In this document: positions 48,625-57,498 of the stretch, piece by piece
Numbering within the stretch: the first letter of the stretch is position 1
How the letters are laid out: every line of letters begins with the position of its first letter
NCBI RefSeq assembly: GCF_947500655.1
Contig: NZ_CANMSK010000006.1
Span: 116,221-180,220, forward strand
Length of the DNA stretch: 64,000 bases
Source of the DNA: an uncultured Psychrosphaera sp.
GTDB taxonomy: Bacteria; Pseudomonadota; Gammaproteobacteria; Enterobacterales; Alteromonadaceae
Direction: 5' to 3'
Notes under the pieces: model-generated
Told to the model about the DNA's origin: nothing
Seen by the model: only the letters and a program-made list of their open reading frames with translations
Database searches by the model: none
Position numbers and translations under genes: made by a program

Positions 48625-49776
48625 CTAGCCAAGCGTTTTCTTAAAACGCATAGATGCGACCGCTAAACCAATAATGGTAAACAGGCCTAACCAATATATA
48701 TCAAACGTAAGATCGGTAAACTCCAGGTCTTTTAGTACCACCCCACGAATTAACCGCATAAAATGCGTGGCAGGAAAGGCTTCTGCAATATATTGAGCCG
48801 CCAACGGCATGCCTTCATAAGGAAACATAAAACCCGACAAGAGTATCGATGGCAACAAAACAAAGATTGTCATTTGAGTAGACTGCAGTTGGTTTTTTGC
48901 GATAGTTGAAATCACCAAACCTAAAGTGAGACTGGCGGCTATAAATAACAAAGTAATCGCTAACAGAGACAGCAAGCTACCATTTACCGGCACATCAAAT
49001 AGCAGATAACCTAAGCCTAAAATAATCACCACTTGTACTACGCCAATAAAAATATACGGAATGATCTTACCTAACATAATTTCTATCGAACGAATTGGCG
49101 TGGTGATCAGCATTTCCATATTGCCTTGCTCACGTTCGCGCACAATAGCTGCCGAAGTAAACATGATCATTGTCATGGTTAATATAATACCGATTAAGCC
49201 CGGTACTATATTTACCGCCGTTCGTTGTTCTGGATTGTAATACAAGGTGACTTCAAACGTTGGCGTACTTCTATTTGCAGGCTTTACCGACACTAATTCA
49301 GACAAGGGCATATTGCGTAAACTTTTAATGGTTGCAGCAATTGCAGTATCGGCGCCATCTACCAGCCACTGTGCAATTGGCCTACTGGTTTCTTCATCAC
49401 TAGATGCAGGCAAGCCAAAACCAGAGCTAGGATGACGGGCAACACGTTTAGTGACATCTGGCGGGATAATTAATATTGCGCGGATTTCAGAGCGCTTAAG
49501 TGCGTCTTCTGCCGTTTTTATATCTTGGAATTGCTGCTCAAATTTAACCACTTGAGTGGCGGAGATAGTTTGTACTAACACTCGGCTTAACGCACTTTGG
49601 CTTTGATCAACCACGCCAACTGGAATATGTCTAATATTGGTATTAATCGCATAACCAAACAACATCAGCTGAACAAGTGGGATCATTATCACCATGCCAA
49701 AGGTCATTCTGTCACGTTTAAGTTGGGTTAATTCTTTGAAGAATATCGCCTGAATACGAAGTAAACTTAACATCAT
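48625..49776 (-). CDS. ABC-2 type transporter permease
   Basis: A 383-residue permease of the YhhJ/YbhR family. One N-terminal membrane helix (about 23-43), a large periplasmic domain (about 45-195) and a cluster of five membrane helices (200-380), with the motif VREREQGNMEMLITTP between the first two. It is the last of three genes; its ATG overlaps the ATPase stop (4 nt). Systems of this type usually carry two permeases, or a homodimer; only one is seen here. The substrate is unknown; drug or small-molecule export is typical. Confidence 0.9.
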   Translation of the reverse strand: MMLSLLRIQAIFFKELTQLKRDRMTFGMVIMIPLVQLMLFGYAINTNIRHIPVGVVDQSQSALSRVLVQTISATQVVKFEQQFQDIKTAEDALKRSEIRAILIIPPDVTKRVARHPSSGFGLPASSDEETSRPIAQWLVDGADTAIAATIKSLRNMPLSELVSVKPANRSTPTFEVTLYYNPEQRTAVNIVPGLIGIILTMTMIMFTSAAIVREREQGNMEMLITTPIRSIEIMLGKIIPYIFIGVVQVVIILGLGYLLFDVPVNGSLLSLLAITLLFIAASLTLGLVISTIAKNQLQSTQMTIFVLLPSILLSGFMFPYEGMPLAAQYIAEAFPATHFMRLIRGVVLKDLEFTDLTFDIYWLGLFTIIGLAVASMRFKKTLG

Positions 49777-50711
49777 TGTCGGCTATTCCCAGTGCAAGTA
49801 ACAAAAACATCTTCCAAACTTGGTCTAACCAAGTCCACAAAATCTGCAGTTAAATTACTGTGCTGCATAATAAAACCAATTGGGTCTGTTACCGTATTAT
49901 GAATTAATACTCTAAGGCGAGCTCCCAACTGAGAGCCAGTGATCACTTCTGGCAACGACATTAAATGCTGTTTTAATTGGCGTAATTCAGGCGCTGAAAT
50001 TTCAATAACATGGGCTGCCATATTATTCATTAACTCTTCTGGCGTACCGTCGGCACGTTTAACACCGTCTTCTAGTATCGCCAGCTTATGACAGCGCTCT
50101 GCTTCATCCATGTAATGGGTAGACACCAAAACACTGGTACCTTGATCACATAAATCAAATAACTGCTCCCAAAATTCACGGCGGTTTTCTGGGTCGACAG
50201 CTGACGTCGGCTCATCTAAAAATAACAATTCTGGTTTATGCAAAGTTGCGGCGGCCAATGCTAAACGCTGACGCTGTCCACCACTCATGCTACCAGCAAA
50301 TTGGGTTTGCTTATGGTTTAAACCGTAAATAGACAGTAATTCGTCAATTCGTTTTTTTTGTTGAGTGCCAGTAATGCCGTATATTTTGCTAATAAACTGT
50401 AGGTTTTCTTTTACCGTTAAGTCGTTATACAAAGAAAATCGTTGCGTCATATAACCAATTTTAAGTCTGAGTTTTTCAGCCTCTTGCGGCAAACGTAAAC
50501 CTAACACTTCAATCTCGCCAGAGGTTGGCGTTAACAAGCCTGTTAACATACGAATAGCCGTAGTTTTTCCGCAGCCATTTGGCCCCAAAAAACCATAAAT
50601 ACGTGATTTCTCAACGCTAATATCAAGGTTATCTATCGCTTTAAGATCGCCAAAATGTTTACTTAATCCTTTGGCTTGAATCGCGTATTCAGACTCGGAT
50701 GAATTATTCAT
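49773..50711 (-). CDS. ABC transporter ATP-binding protein
   Basis: A 312-residue ATPase with one nucleotide-binding domain: Walker A GPNGCGKTT, Q-loop MTQRFSLY, signature MSGGQRQRLALAAA, Walker B LLFLDEPTSAVDP and the switch histidine (STH). The C-terminal 80 residues form a small extra domain as in YbhF/CcmA-like exporters. Start and stop overlap the neighbouring genes by 4 nt each, so the three are translated as a unit. It powers the permease at 48625-49776 and is fed by the fusion protein upstream. Confidence 0.93.
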   Translation of the reverse strand: MNNSSESEYAIQAKGLSKHFGDLKAIDNLDISVEKSRIYGFLGPNGCGKTTAIRMLTGLLTPTSGEIEVLGLRLPQEAEKLRLKIGYMTQRFSLYNDLTVKENLQFISKIYGITGTQQKKRIDELLSIYGLNHKQTQFAGSMSGGQRQRLALAAATLHKPELLFLDEPTSAVDPENRREFWEQLFDLCDQGTSVLVSTHYMDEAERCHKLAILEDGVKRADGTPEELMNNMAAHVIEISAPELRQLKQHLMSLPEVITGSQLGARLRVLIHNTVTDPIGFIMQHSNLTADFVDLVRPSLEDVFVTCTGNSRQ

Positions 50712-51688
50712 GGCAACTCTACTTGTGCACCAACACCGTTAGGTAAAGTGGCGTAGCTATCCGGTAATTGGACTTCTGCCAAATACATCAAACGAGAACG
50801 TTCGCCCTGGTTCAACGCATAATAAGGAGTAAATGCAGGCTCTGATGAAATCCAGCGCACTTTGCCCGGCATTGACTGTTTTAAACCATCTACTCTTACG
50901 GTTAACGTATCCCCTGCCGATATTTTTATTCTGTAAGGTTCTGGGATATACACACGAGCATAAGGCGCAACGCCGGCTAATACCACAGCCACAGGACTAC
51001 CTAGAGTGACACGTTCGCCAAGGTTCCAAGGTAGGTTATCTAAAATTCCGTCACGGGTTGCCACTACCGTTAAATCTAGTAGCTTTTTAGACTCGCTGGC
51101 GGCTATCGCTTCCATTGCCGCTAAATGCGCTTTAGCAATGGCTAAATCTTCTGGACGTGTACCATTGGTTAGTTTTAATAATTCTTCTTTTGCCGACTGC
51201 ACCGCTGCAACATTGGCATCTCTGGACGCTAACGCTTGATCTAACGAGGCCTTACTAACAAGCTCTTGCTCAACTAAGTTTTTTGCTCGGTTGTAACCAA
51301 TTTCACTTTCCAGCAGAGACGCTTTAGCACCATCTAACTTTGCGGTGGCAGATGCGACATCTTCTGATCGAGCACCGTTTCGTAGTTTTTCTAAGTTGGC
51401 TACCGCTTCTTTTACGTTAGCTCTGGCTTTTGCTGTCATGGCCAATTGCAAACGTGTATCTAACTGTACTAATACATTGCCTTTTTTTACTCGCTTACCC
51501 TGTGCGATAGGCAAATAAACTACAACTTCATTGGCTGTGGCGGTATGGGAGATTCGGTCACGTTCCAATGTCCCCAAAGCCATACTAGGAGAGTCCAGAT
51601 CACAAGCGCTTAAGGTTAAAGTTAGCGTTATAACTGCAACTTTAGAAAGTGCTTGTGAAAGACCTTGGCTGAATAGACGAATAAACAA
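50708..51688 (-). CDS. HlyD-type membrane-fusion lipoprotein (ABC exporter)
   Basis: A 326-residue periplasmic adaptor similar to YbhG/HlyD. The signal peptide ends with lipobox LSAC (C29), so it is predicted to be lipid-anchored, unlike the classical membrane-spanning forms. A biotinyl-lipoyl-like segment (VVVYLPIAQGKRVKKGNVLVQL and its return around 205-225) flanks a long helical hairpin (about 75-200) with two repeats of the RNGARSEDVA type. An outer-membrane partner such as TolC must be encoded elsewhere. First gene of the operon. Confidence 0.9.
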   Translation of the reverse strand: MFIRLFSQGLSQALSKVAVITLTLTLSACDLDSPSMALGTLERDRISHTATANEVVVYLPIAQGKRVKKGNVLVQLDTRLQLAMTAKARANVKEAVANLEKLRNGARSEDVASATAKLDGAKASLLESEIGYNRAKNLVEQELVSKASLDQALASRDANVAAVQSAKEELLKLTNGTRPEDLAIAKAHLAAMEAIAASESKKLLDLTVVATRDGILDNLPWNLGERVTLGSPVAVVLAGVAPYARVYIPEPYRIKISAGDTLTVRVDGLKQSMPGKVRWISSEPAFTPYYALNQGERSRLMYLAEVQLPDSYATLPNGVGAQVELP

Positions 51689-51786
51689 AATACATTCCTA
51701 TTAAATTGGACGTGCGTGGCGTTAATCTAGCATTTTATATCTAAGCTGAATATTTTTTATGGCTTATCTATTAAAGTATTAAAGCT

Positions 51787-54363
51787 CTACCGATTTAGCT
51801 GAGACTTAGTTTTACTGGTGGCCACAAAATTAATTGGGTCGTCTGGCCACGGATGCTTAGGGTATCTACCTTTCATTTCTTTTTTTACATCTTGATACGC
51901 ATTGTTCCAGAAATTAACTAAATCTTGAGTCACTTGTAACGGCCTTTGTGCCGGCGATAACAATTCTATTAACAAAGGTTGTTTACCGTGGCAGATAGCT
52001 GGGCTGGTTGGATCACCAAACATTTCCTGTAATTTGGCAGACAGTTTCGGCGTGTCGGCCAAGTAATCAATTTTTCGGCTAGAACCCGCTGGCGTTTTAT
52101 AAGTGTCTGGACAGGCTTTTTGGAGTTCTTGTTGTAATGACCAGTCCATTGAATTTAGCAGTATGTCAGTAATGTTGAGTTTTTTTAATTGCGCGACACT
52201 TTTTACATCCGCCAAATAACTCACTAACCAGTTCTGCGGATTATTAATCCCCGTGAATAAAGACTCAAACAAAGAGTCATAACTAAAATCAGGCCAAGGC
52301 TTTTGTGAAGCGTTATCTTGTGAAGAGCTATTTTGAGGTAAATGTTCTGCCACTAGCTGTAATTTTTTGATCAGTACATCCGTTGACTCATTAATGTTTA
52401 AACAGTTCAGCCCTTTTTGCTTAATGTAATCCAACCAAATTTGTTGCCAACCTTCTGGCGTTAACGTCAAAGGTTTTGCCTTTTCTGATAGAACCAGCTC
52501 GCCAATTTTTACTTGCTGGGCTTGATACGGTTTTTGTAATGCGTCTGACCAACCGGTTTTATCCTCAGATACGATAAGCTCAGGTAACACCTCTTGTATT
52601 TCCGTTAAGCTTACCGCGGCATAAGATTGAACATACTGGCCGTATTGCCCAGCATTAAATTGTGCTATCACAATAAGCTCTGCGCTTGGTTCAACTTGGT
52701 TGGGATGAAATTGCACACCAACGCCGTTACTTAACTTCCACTGTTTACCAATCTTTTTGGCTATATTTTTGGCTATCCTGTCTGGAAATGCCAACGCCAA
52801 TAACAAGCCTATATGTTCAGGCTCTAGCTGAGACTTTTGTATTTTTGCTAACTTAAAACGTTTGCCATAACGGTTAATAAACTCAGATAACTGCGACCAA
52901 GTGTAATGATCCATTTTTTCTATTTGCGCAGTTAAGTCGCTTTCGTTGTTAGACGCTCTACCGTGCTCAATTAATGCGGCTAATACACAAGCGGTTGGTA
53001 ACAAACCACTTTGTTCGCTTGACGAGTTTTGCAAAGCTGCGGCTTTAAGCAACATTTTACTTAAACGTAATCCTGCTCCAATATTTTGATATTGGTTTGC
53101 CAAATTACTAACTTTCAGTCCGCTAACGCCTTGCTCTAAATAACCGCTTTCTAAATAGCCTAGCCCTTGTAGTTTTTGTTGCGCTACATTTAATAAAAAG
53201 GGTTCTGGTTTGGTGAGCCAAAATAAGTCGTTAAACTGTGCGCCCCACAAATGCACTTCTAGTAACAACTGGGCTAAATCGACTCGTTCTATTTCTGCTG
53301 TGTCGTGTTTTCTACGGCGGTCAAAGTTTTCTTGTGATCCTAAACGATAACAAAGTCCTGCGCGTAAACGCCCAGCACGTCCCATTCGTTGTACAGAAGA
53401 CGCTTGTGAAATTTGTTGCGTCACTAACTGCTCAGATTTAAGCTTTGGTTGATACACCATTACTTTTTCAATGCCTGCGTCCACCACAATATCCACACCG
53501 TCTATGGTTAAACTGGTTTGAGCTATGTTAGTGGCCAGTACAATTTTACGCATGCCTTTTTCGGCTGGTTTTATTGCGTTAGCTTGTTGCTCTATGGTGA
53601 GGCCACCAAATAGCGGATAACATTTAATGTGTGCTGGTAAGGTTTGGTTTAGCCTTTGTTGCACTCGGTTAATTTCACCAATACCGGATAAAAACACCAA
53701 AACAGAAGACTGCTGATTGTTAAAATTTGAGTTAATCGCCACATCAACAGTACGGCAAATATCATCAATACTTGGGGTGGTATAAGTCGTTGCTGTGGCG
53801 TTTACGTATTCTAATGTAACTGGGTATTGTCTACCGTCTGACTCTACGACTGGAGCATCCAAGGAGGTTGATAAGGCTTGCAAGTCTAAGGTGGCCGACA
53901 TGATCAGTACCTTAACCGTTTCATTTAACTCTTGTGCATCTAAGGTTAAGGCGAGCGCTAAGTCGGTTTGTAATGCACGTTCGTGGTATTCATCAAAAAT
54001 AACTAAAGCAATATTGTTAAGCTCAGGATCATTTTGTAACTGCCTAACCAACACGCCGTCGGTCATTATGGTAATAACCGTATCTTGCGAGGTTTTGTTT
54101 TCACCACGCATTACCAAACCAATTTGCTGACCTATTTTTTGCTTTAACTGTGATGATAAATACGTTGCAATTTGCCTGGCGGCTACTCGGCGCGGCTCTA
54201 ATATAATGATCTTATGCTGATTATTAAATTGCCCAGTTTGTAATAGTAATAACGGCAACCGAGTTGACTTACCAGCCCCTGGTGGCGCTTGCAAAATAAC
54301 ACGACTTGACGATAAAAGTGCTTCAGCCAGTTGTGGGAAAATATCATCTATTGGTAAGGTCAT
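51787..54363 (-). CDS. hrpB: ATP-dependent helicase HrpB
   Basis: A DEAH-type helicase of about 858 residues. Walker A PPGAGKST with K32, DEYH (the DExH box, inside FDEYHERALQTD), SAT (motif III), the QRMGRAGR motif (VI), the helicase-associated region and the HrpB C-terminal domain (about 680-850) are seen. I start at ATG 54363, right before MTLPIDDIFPQL; the frame is open a further 45 codons but that part does not fit the family. The physiological role is poorly defined in this family. It is divergent from the truncated thpR, as in E. coli. Confidence 0.94.
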   Translation of the reverse strand: MTLPIDDIFPQLAEALLSSSRVILQAPPGAGKSTRLPLLLLQTGQFNNQHKIIILEPRRVAARQIATYLSSQLKQKIGQQIGLVMRGENKTSQDTVITIMTDGVLVRQLQNDPELNNIALVIFDEYHERALQTDLALALTLDAQELNETVKVLIMSATLDLQALSTSLDAPVVESDGRQYPVTLEYVNATATTYTTPSIDDICRTVDVAINSNFNNQQSSVLVFLSGIGEINRVQQRLNQTLPAHIKCYPLFGGLTIEQQANAIKPAEKGMRKIVLATNIAQTSLTIDGVDIVVDAGIEKVMVYQPKLKSEQLVTQQISQASSVQRMGRAGRLRAGLCYRLGSQENFDRRRKHDTAEIERVDLAQLLLEVHLWGAQFNDLFWLTKPEPFLLNVAQQKLQGLGYLESGYLEQGVSGLKVSNLANQYQNIGAGLRLSKMLLKAAALQNSSSEQSGLLPTACVLAALIEHGRASNNESDLTAQIEKMDHYTWSQLSEFINRYGKRFKLAKIQKSQLEPEHIGLLLALAFPDRIAKNIAKKIGKQWKLSNGVGVQFHPNQVEPSAELIVIAQFNAGQYGQYVQSYAAVSLTEIQEVLPELIVSEDKTGWSDALQKPYQAQQVKIGELVLSEKAKPLTLTPEGWQQIWLDYIKQKGLNCLNINESTDVLIKKLQLVAEHLPQNSSSQDNASQKPWPDFSYDSLFESLFTGINNPQNWLVSYLADVKSVAQLKKLNITDILLNSMDWSLQQELQKACPDTYKTPAGSSRKIDYLADTPKLSAKLQEMFGDPTSPAICHGKQPLLIELLSPAQRPLQVTQDLVNFWNNAYQDVKKEMKGRYPKHPWPDDPINFVATSKTKSQLNR

Positions 54364-54460
54364 GTATTCTGCTTGCTCAGCGACTAAATTCAGCTTTAAG
54401 TGGAAACAATTATAAAGAATATTTAAACAAACAAAACCTTTAGATCCTTGAACGCTTGAA

Positions 54461-54595
54461 ATGATAACGTCTGGAAAACACAAGGTCACAAAATACAAAA
54501 ATCACTCGCGGTATTTTATTGCTTTAGATTTATCCAGCACTGACAAGTTGGCTATTGCTTATTGGCGTGACAAGCAAGGTTTTGCTCCTGATTAA
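54461..54595 (+). pseudogene. thpR: Truncated thpR (RNA 2',3'-cyclic phosphodiesterase), N-terminus only
   Basis: A 44-codon frame contains RYFIALDLSSTDKLAIAYWR, the recognisable N-terminus of the LigT/ThpR family, and then stops at 54593. The rest of the roughly 180-residue protein is missing. It is divergent from hrpB exactly where thpR stands in E. coli. It ends about 5 bp before the start of a DNA block (from about 54597) that is repeated at about 63020, so the break coincides with the edge of a duplicated or inserted unit. The catalytic HxTL motifs are absent, so it cannot be functional. Confidence 0.75.
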
Positions 54596-54607
54596 CACCA
54601 CAAACAA

Positions 54608-54642
54608 AAACGCCGTGAGCAATTTTCATTCGTCACGGCGTA
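54608..54642 (-). terminator. Terminator of RCC1-like lipoprotein 1
   Basis: On the minus strand CGCCGTGA / TCACGGCG with a 14-nt loop followed by a T run. The same hairpin occurs at 63031-63064. Confidence 0.85.
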
Positions 54643-54730
54643 CATACACTATTTAGTGCTTAGCTTGTTTTATCCTATCTTATCTTAGAGAACCAAGCTC
54701 TAAGGAAACACAGATCTAAGCAAATACAAG

Positions 54731-57061
54731 CTAAGGAAAAAACGGCACATTCAATTGTTCATCAAACAATATCCAGCTATCTGGTTTGCCATCGTTATTA
54801 ACGTCACCGTTTGAATGTAAGTAACTCGATTTTAATGGGCTAGTCCCATTGAGTATTTCAATGTTATCCCACACACCATCGCCATCTGTATCCGCTTTAC
54901 CTGCACTTTGACAAGGTGGATTACCCAAATCAGCTATCGCAGTAGAATAAGGCACGGTACAATTTGCTAACTCATCAGCATTACTAATACCGTCAAGGTC
55001 AGTATCTACATCATTGTAGGTAATGCTCTTTGAACCAGCTAATTTAGCACTCACCGCGCTGCTATCACCGCCATCATCACTATCACCCCAAGCCGTGACA
55101 GAGCCATCATTGTGCAATGCAGCAAAGGCTCCTTCTGTTGCGCTTATTGATACTATAGGCGTAGTACCTTCAAGTTCAGTAGTAACCGCGCTGCTATCAC
55201 CGCCAAAGTCATCACTCCCCCAAGTGGTGACGGAGCCATCACTGTGCAGTGCAGCAAAAGCACCATAATTTTGACTACTTGCAGCACTAATTGATACTGC
55301 AGGATTACCACCACCAAGCTCAGTAGCAACCTCATCACTATCAGCGCCAAAACTATCCGCCCCCCAAGTAGTAACCGAACCATCATCGTGCAGTGCCGCA
55401 AAGGCTCCCCCTGCAGCGCTTATTGATACAACATCATTAGTACCGTCGATATCAGCAGCAACTGCGCCGCTATCGCCGCCGAAACTACCTCCCCCCCAAG
55501 TAGTAACAGAGCCATCACTGTGCAGTGCAGCAAAGGCAACAGTTGCTGCAGTTATTGACACAACCTCCTTACTACCATTAAGTGCAGTGGCAACCGCAGT
55601 GTCAGTGGTGCTATCACCGCCATTAACGGCATTCCCCCAACTAGTGACTGAGCCGTTACTGTGCAGTGCAGCAAAGGCTTGTCCTGTAGCACTTATTGAT
55701 ACAACAGGTTTACTGCTATTAAGTGCCGTCGCAACCGCAGTATCAGTAGTGCTATCTCCGCCAGTGTTACTACTCCCCCAGGTGGTGACAGATCCATCAT
55801 CATGAAGAGCAGCGAATGCAGTAATTGTAGCACTAATTGATAGGACTGGATTGGTTGTATCATTAAGCGCAGTAGCGACCGCAGTGTCACTGGTACTATC
55901 ACCGCCAAAGCTACTATTTCCCCAAGTAGTAACTGAACCATCATAATGTATCGCAGCGAATGCTGAGGTTGTAACGCTCATTGACACGACGGGATTTGTG
56001 CCATTAAGTTTGGTTTCTACCGTAGAACTATCACCGCCATAGTTACTACGCCCCCAAGTGGTGACGGAGCCGTTACTGTGCAGTGCAGCAAAGGCATTGT
56101 CTGTAGCACTTATTGATACAACAGGATTAGTACCATTTAGTTTAGTAGCAACCGTAGTGCTATTACCGCCTTCATTATCTCCCCAAGTCGTTACTGATCC
56201 ATCAGTATGTAGTGCAGCAAAAGCTCCATAATACGTACCAATATCATCAAGAGAGGTACCACTGATTAACATGACGGGATTGGTACCATTAAGTTTGGTT
56301 TCTACCGTAGAACTATCACCACCTAATGCACTATCCCCCCAAGTAGTAACAGAGCCATCACTGTGCAGTGCTGCAAAGGCGTAACCATTACTAGCAATAG
56401 ACTCAACACGCACCACACCTTGTGTAACCGTTAACGTGTAAGTGATGCTTTGCTCAATAAAGTCGTCACTTGTTGCTTCCGTTGCCGTAATAATGGTTGT
56501 TCCGGCACCTACCGGGGTGACTTCACCGCTATCATTTACGCTAGCAACATTAAGCTCTGATGAAGAATATGTAATAACACCGCCATTACCGCCAGTGGCC
56601 ACTTGCGTAAATGCAGCGTCATCGGTGGTTTTTGTTATACCAGATTCACTGATGTCATCGCCAAATACTAATGACTGACCCGCTATTTTATTAACCGTTA
56701 ACGTATAACTAACGCTTTGCTCAAGAAACTCGTCACTTGTCGCCTCCGTTGCGGTAATAGTGGTGGTTCCGGCAGCAATAATAGTGACTTCACCACTATC
56801 ATTTACACTAGCGACGGTAAGCTCAGATGAAGAATATGTGATAACACCGCCATTACCGCCTGTAACCACTTGGGTAAATGCAGCGTCGGTGGTTATTTTT
56901 GTTATACCAAGCTCAGTAACGTCAGTACCAAATACCAGTACCTGACCTGCCACCTTAACAACCGGCGTATCTACTTCCTCAGTCCCCTTATTCGATTTAC
57001 TGCAACCAAATAACAACACAGCAAATAACACCACAAAACATTTCTTTATGAGTACATCCAT
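54731..57061 (-). CDS. RCC1-like repeat lipoprotein 1 (776 aa)
   Basis: A predicted surface lipoprotein with lipobox LLFGC (C20). Two Ig-like domains (about 36-125 and 126-205, each with the pattern GGNGGVITYSSSEL) are followed by ten RCC1-type propeller repeats (about 215-665) of the form AFAALHSDGSVTTWG. The C-terminal segment (about 675-776) has Asp-rich calcium loops of thrombospondin type-3 style: DTDLDGISNADE, DTDGDGVWDN and NVNNDGKPDS-like. The end is nearly identical to the partial gene at 63155-64000. An RCC1 fold in bacteria has no fixed role; surface binding is a guess. Confidence 0.85.
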   Translation of the reverse strand: MDVLIKKCFVVLFAVLLFGCSKSNKGTEEVDTPVVKVAGQVLVFGTDVTELGITKITTDAAFTQVVTGGNGGVITYSSSELTVASVNDSGEVTIIAAGTTTITATEATSDEFLEQSVSYTLTVNKIAGQSLVFGDDISESGITKTTDDAAFTQVATGGNGGVITYSSSELNVASVNDSGEVTPVGAGTTIITATEATSDDFIEQSITYTLTVTQGVVRVESIASNGYAFAALHSDGSVTTWGDSALGGDSSTVETKLNGTNPVMLISGTSLDDIGTYYGAFAALHTDGSVTTWGDNEGGNSTTVATKLNGTNPVVSISATDNAFAALHSNGSVTTWGRSNYGGDSSTVETKLNGTNPVVSMSVTTSAFAAIHYDGSVTTWGNSSFGGDSTSDTAVATALNDTTNPVLSISATITAFAALHDDGSVTTWGSSNTGGDSTTDTAVATALNSSKPVVSISATGQAFAALHSNGSVTSWGNAVNGGDSTTDTAVATALNGSKEVVSITAATVAFAALHSDGSVTTWGGGSFGGDSGAVAADIDGTNDVVSISAAGGAFAALHDDGSVTTWGADSFGADSDEVATELGGGNPAVSISAASSQNYGAFAALHSDGSVTTWGSDDFGGDSSAVTTELEGTTPIVSISATEGAFAALHNDGSVTAWGDSDDGGDSSAVSAKLAGSKSITYNDVDTDLDGISNADELANCTVPYSTAIADLGNPPCQSAGKADTDGDGVWDNIEILNGTSPLKSSYLHSNGDVNNDGKPDSWILFDEQLNVPFFP

Positions 57062-57144
57062 AACTAGCTCTCTTTAAATAGGAAATTAATATTCTTTAAC
57101 GGGGATTATTTCATTCAGCTAAACAAAACAATATTGCACGGTAT

Positions 57145-57186
57145 TGCACATGGCAAAGTGCACGTGGCAAAATGCTCGTAGCAAAA
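57145..57186 (-). repeat. Three tandem 14-bp repeats upstream of RCC1-like lipoprotein 1
   Basis: TGCACATGGCAAAG, TGCACGTGGCAAAA and TGCTCGTAGCAAAA follow directly on each other, 84 bp before the start codon. A single related ACACGTGG element is upstream of the VCBS gene near 62866. They may be regulator sites. Confidence 0.6.
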
Positions 57187-57203
57187 TAAAATTACATTGG
57201 TGA

Positions 57204-57291
57204 GTAGGATAAATAAAAAATAGATGTGTAGATATATGCAGAGGTGGGGAATGTTTGCTTAAATGTCTCAACCTTTATCGTATTTGTCTCA
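57204..57291 (-). promoter_or_regulatory. Shared upstream block with 21-bp-spaced TGAGACA repeats, copy 1
   Basis: An 88-bp stretch almost identical to 62900-62987. It contains TGAGACA (minus strand) at 57264-57270 and 57285-57291, exactly 21 bp apart, two helical turns. Such direct repeats typically bind a dimeric activator. The start codon is about 200 bp away. The rest of the gap to 57498 holds only the terminator at 57406. Confidence 0.7.
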
Positions 57292-57405
57292 CAACAGTCT
57301 ATTTCTGCAATAAAACTTGATTTAGCCATGCACTTATCAACAGAGAATTAACCGTAAGCTGTTCATTGGGATCACTAAAAAGTGAATTCAAATATATTTA
57401 TATAT

Positions 57406-57444
57406 AAAAAAACGGTGTTCAAGTTAACTTGAACGCCGTTTTAT
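57406..57444 (-). terminator. Terminator of the VCBS/OMP gene
   Basis: Near-perfect 15-pair stem (AACGGTGTTCAAGTT / AACTTGAACGCCGTT, one G-U pair) with T runs on either side. Confidence 0.9.
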
Positions 57445-57498
57445 TTTTTGTTTTACTTAACTATTGATGTCGCTTTTGGTTTTACTGTTTAGTAAAAA

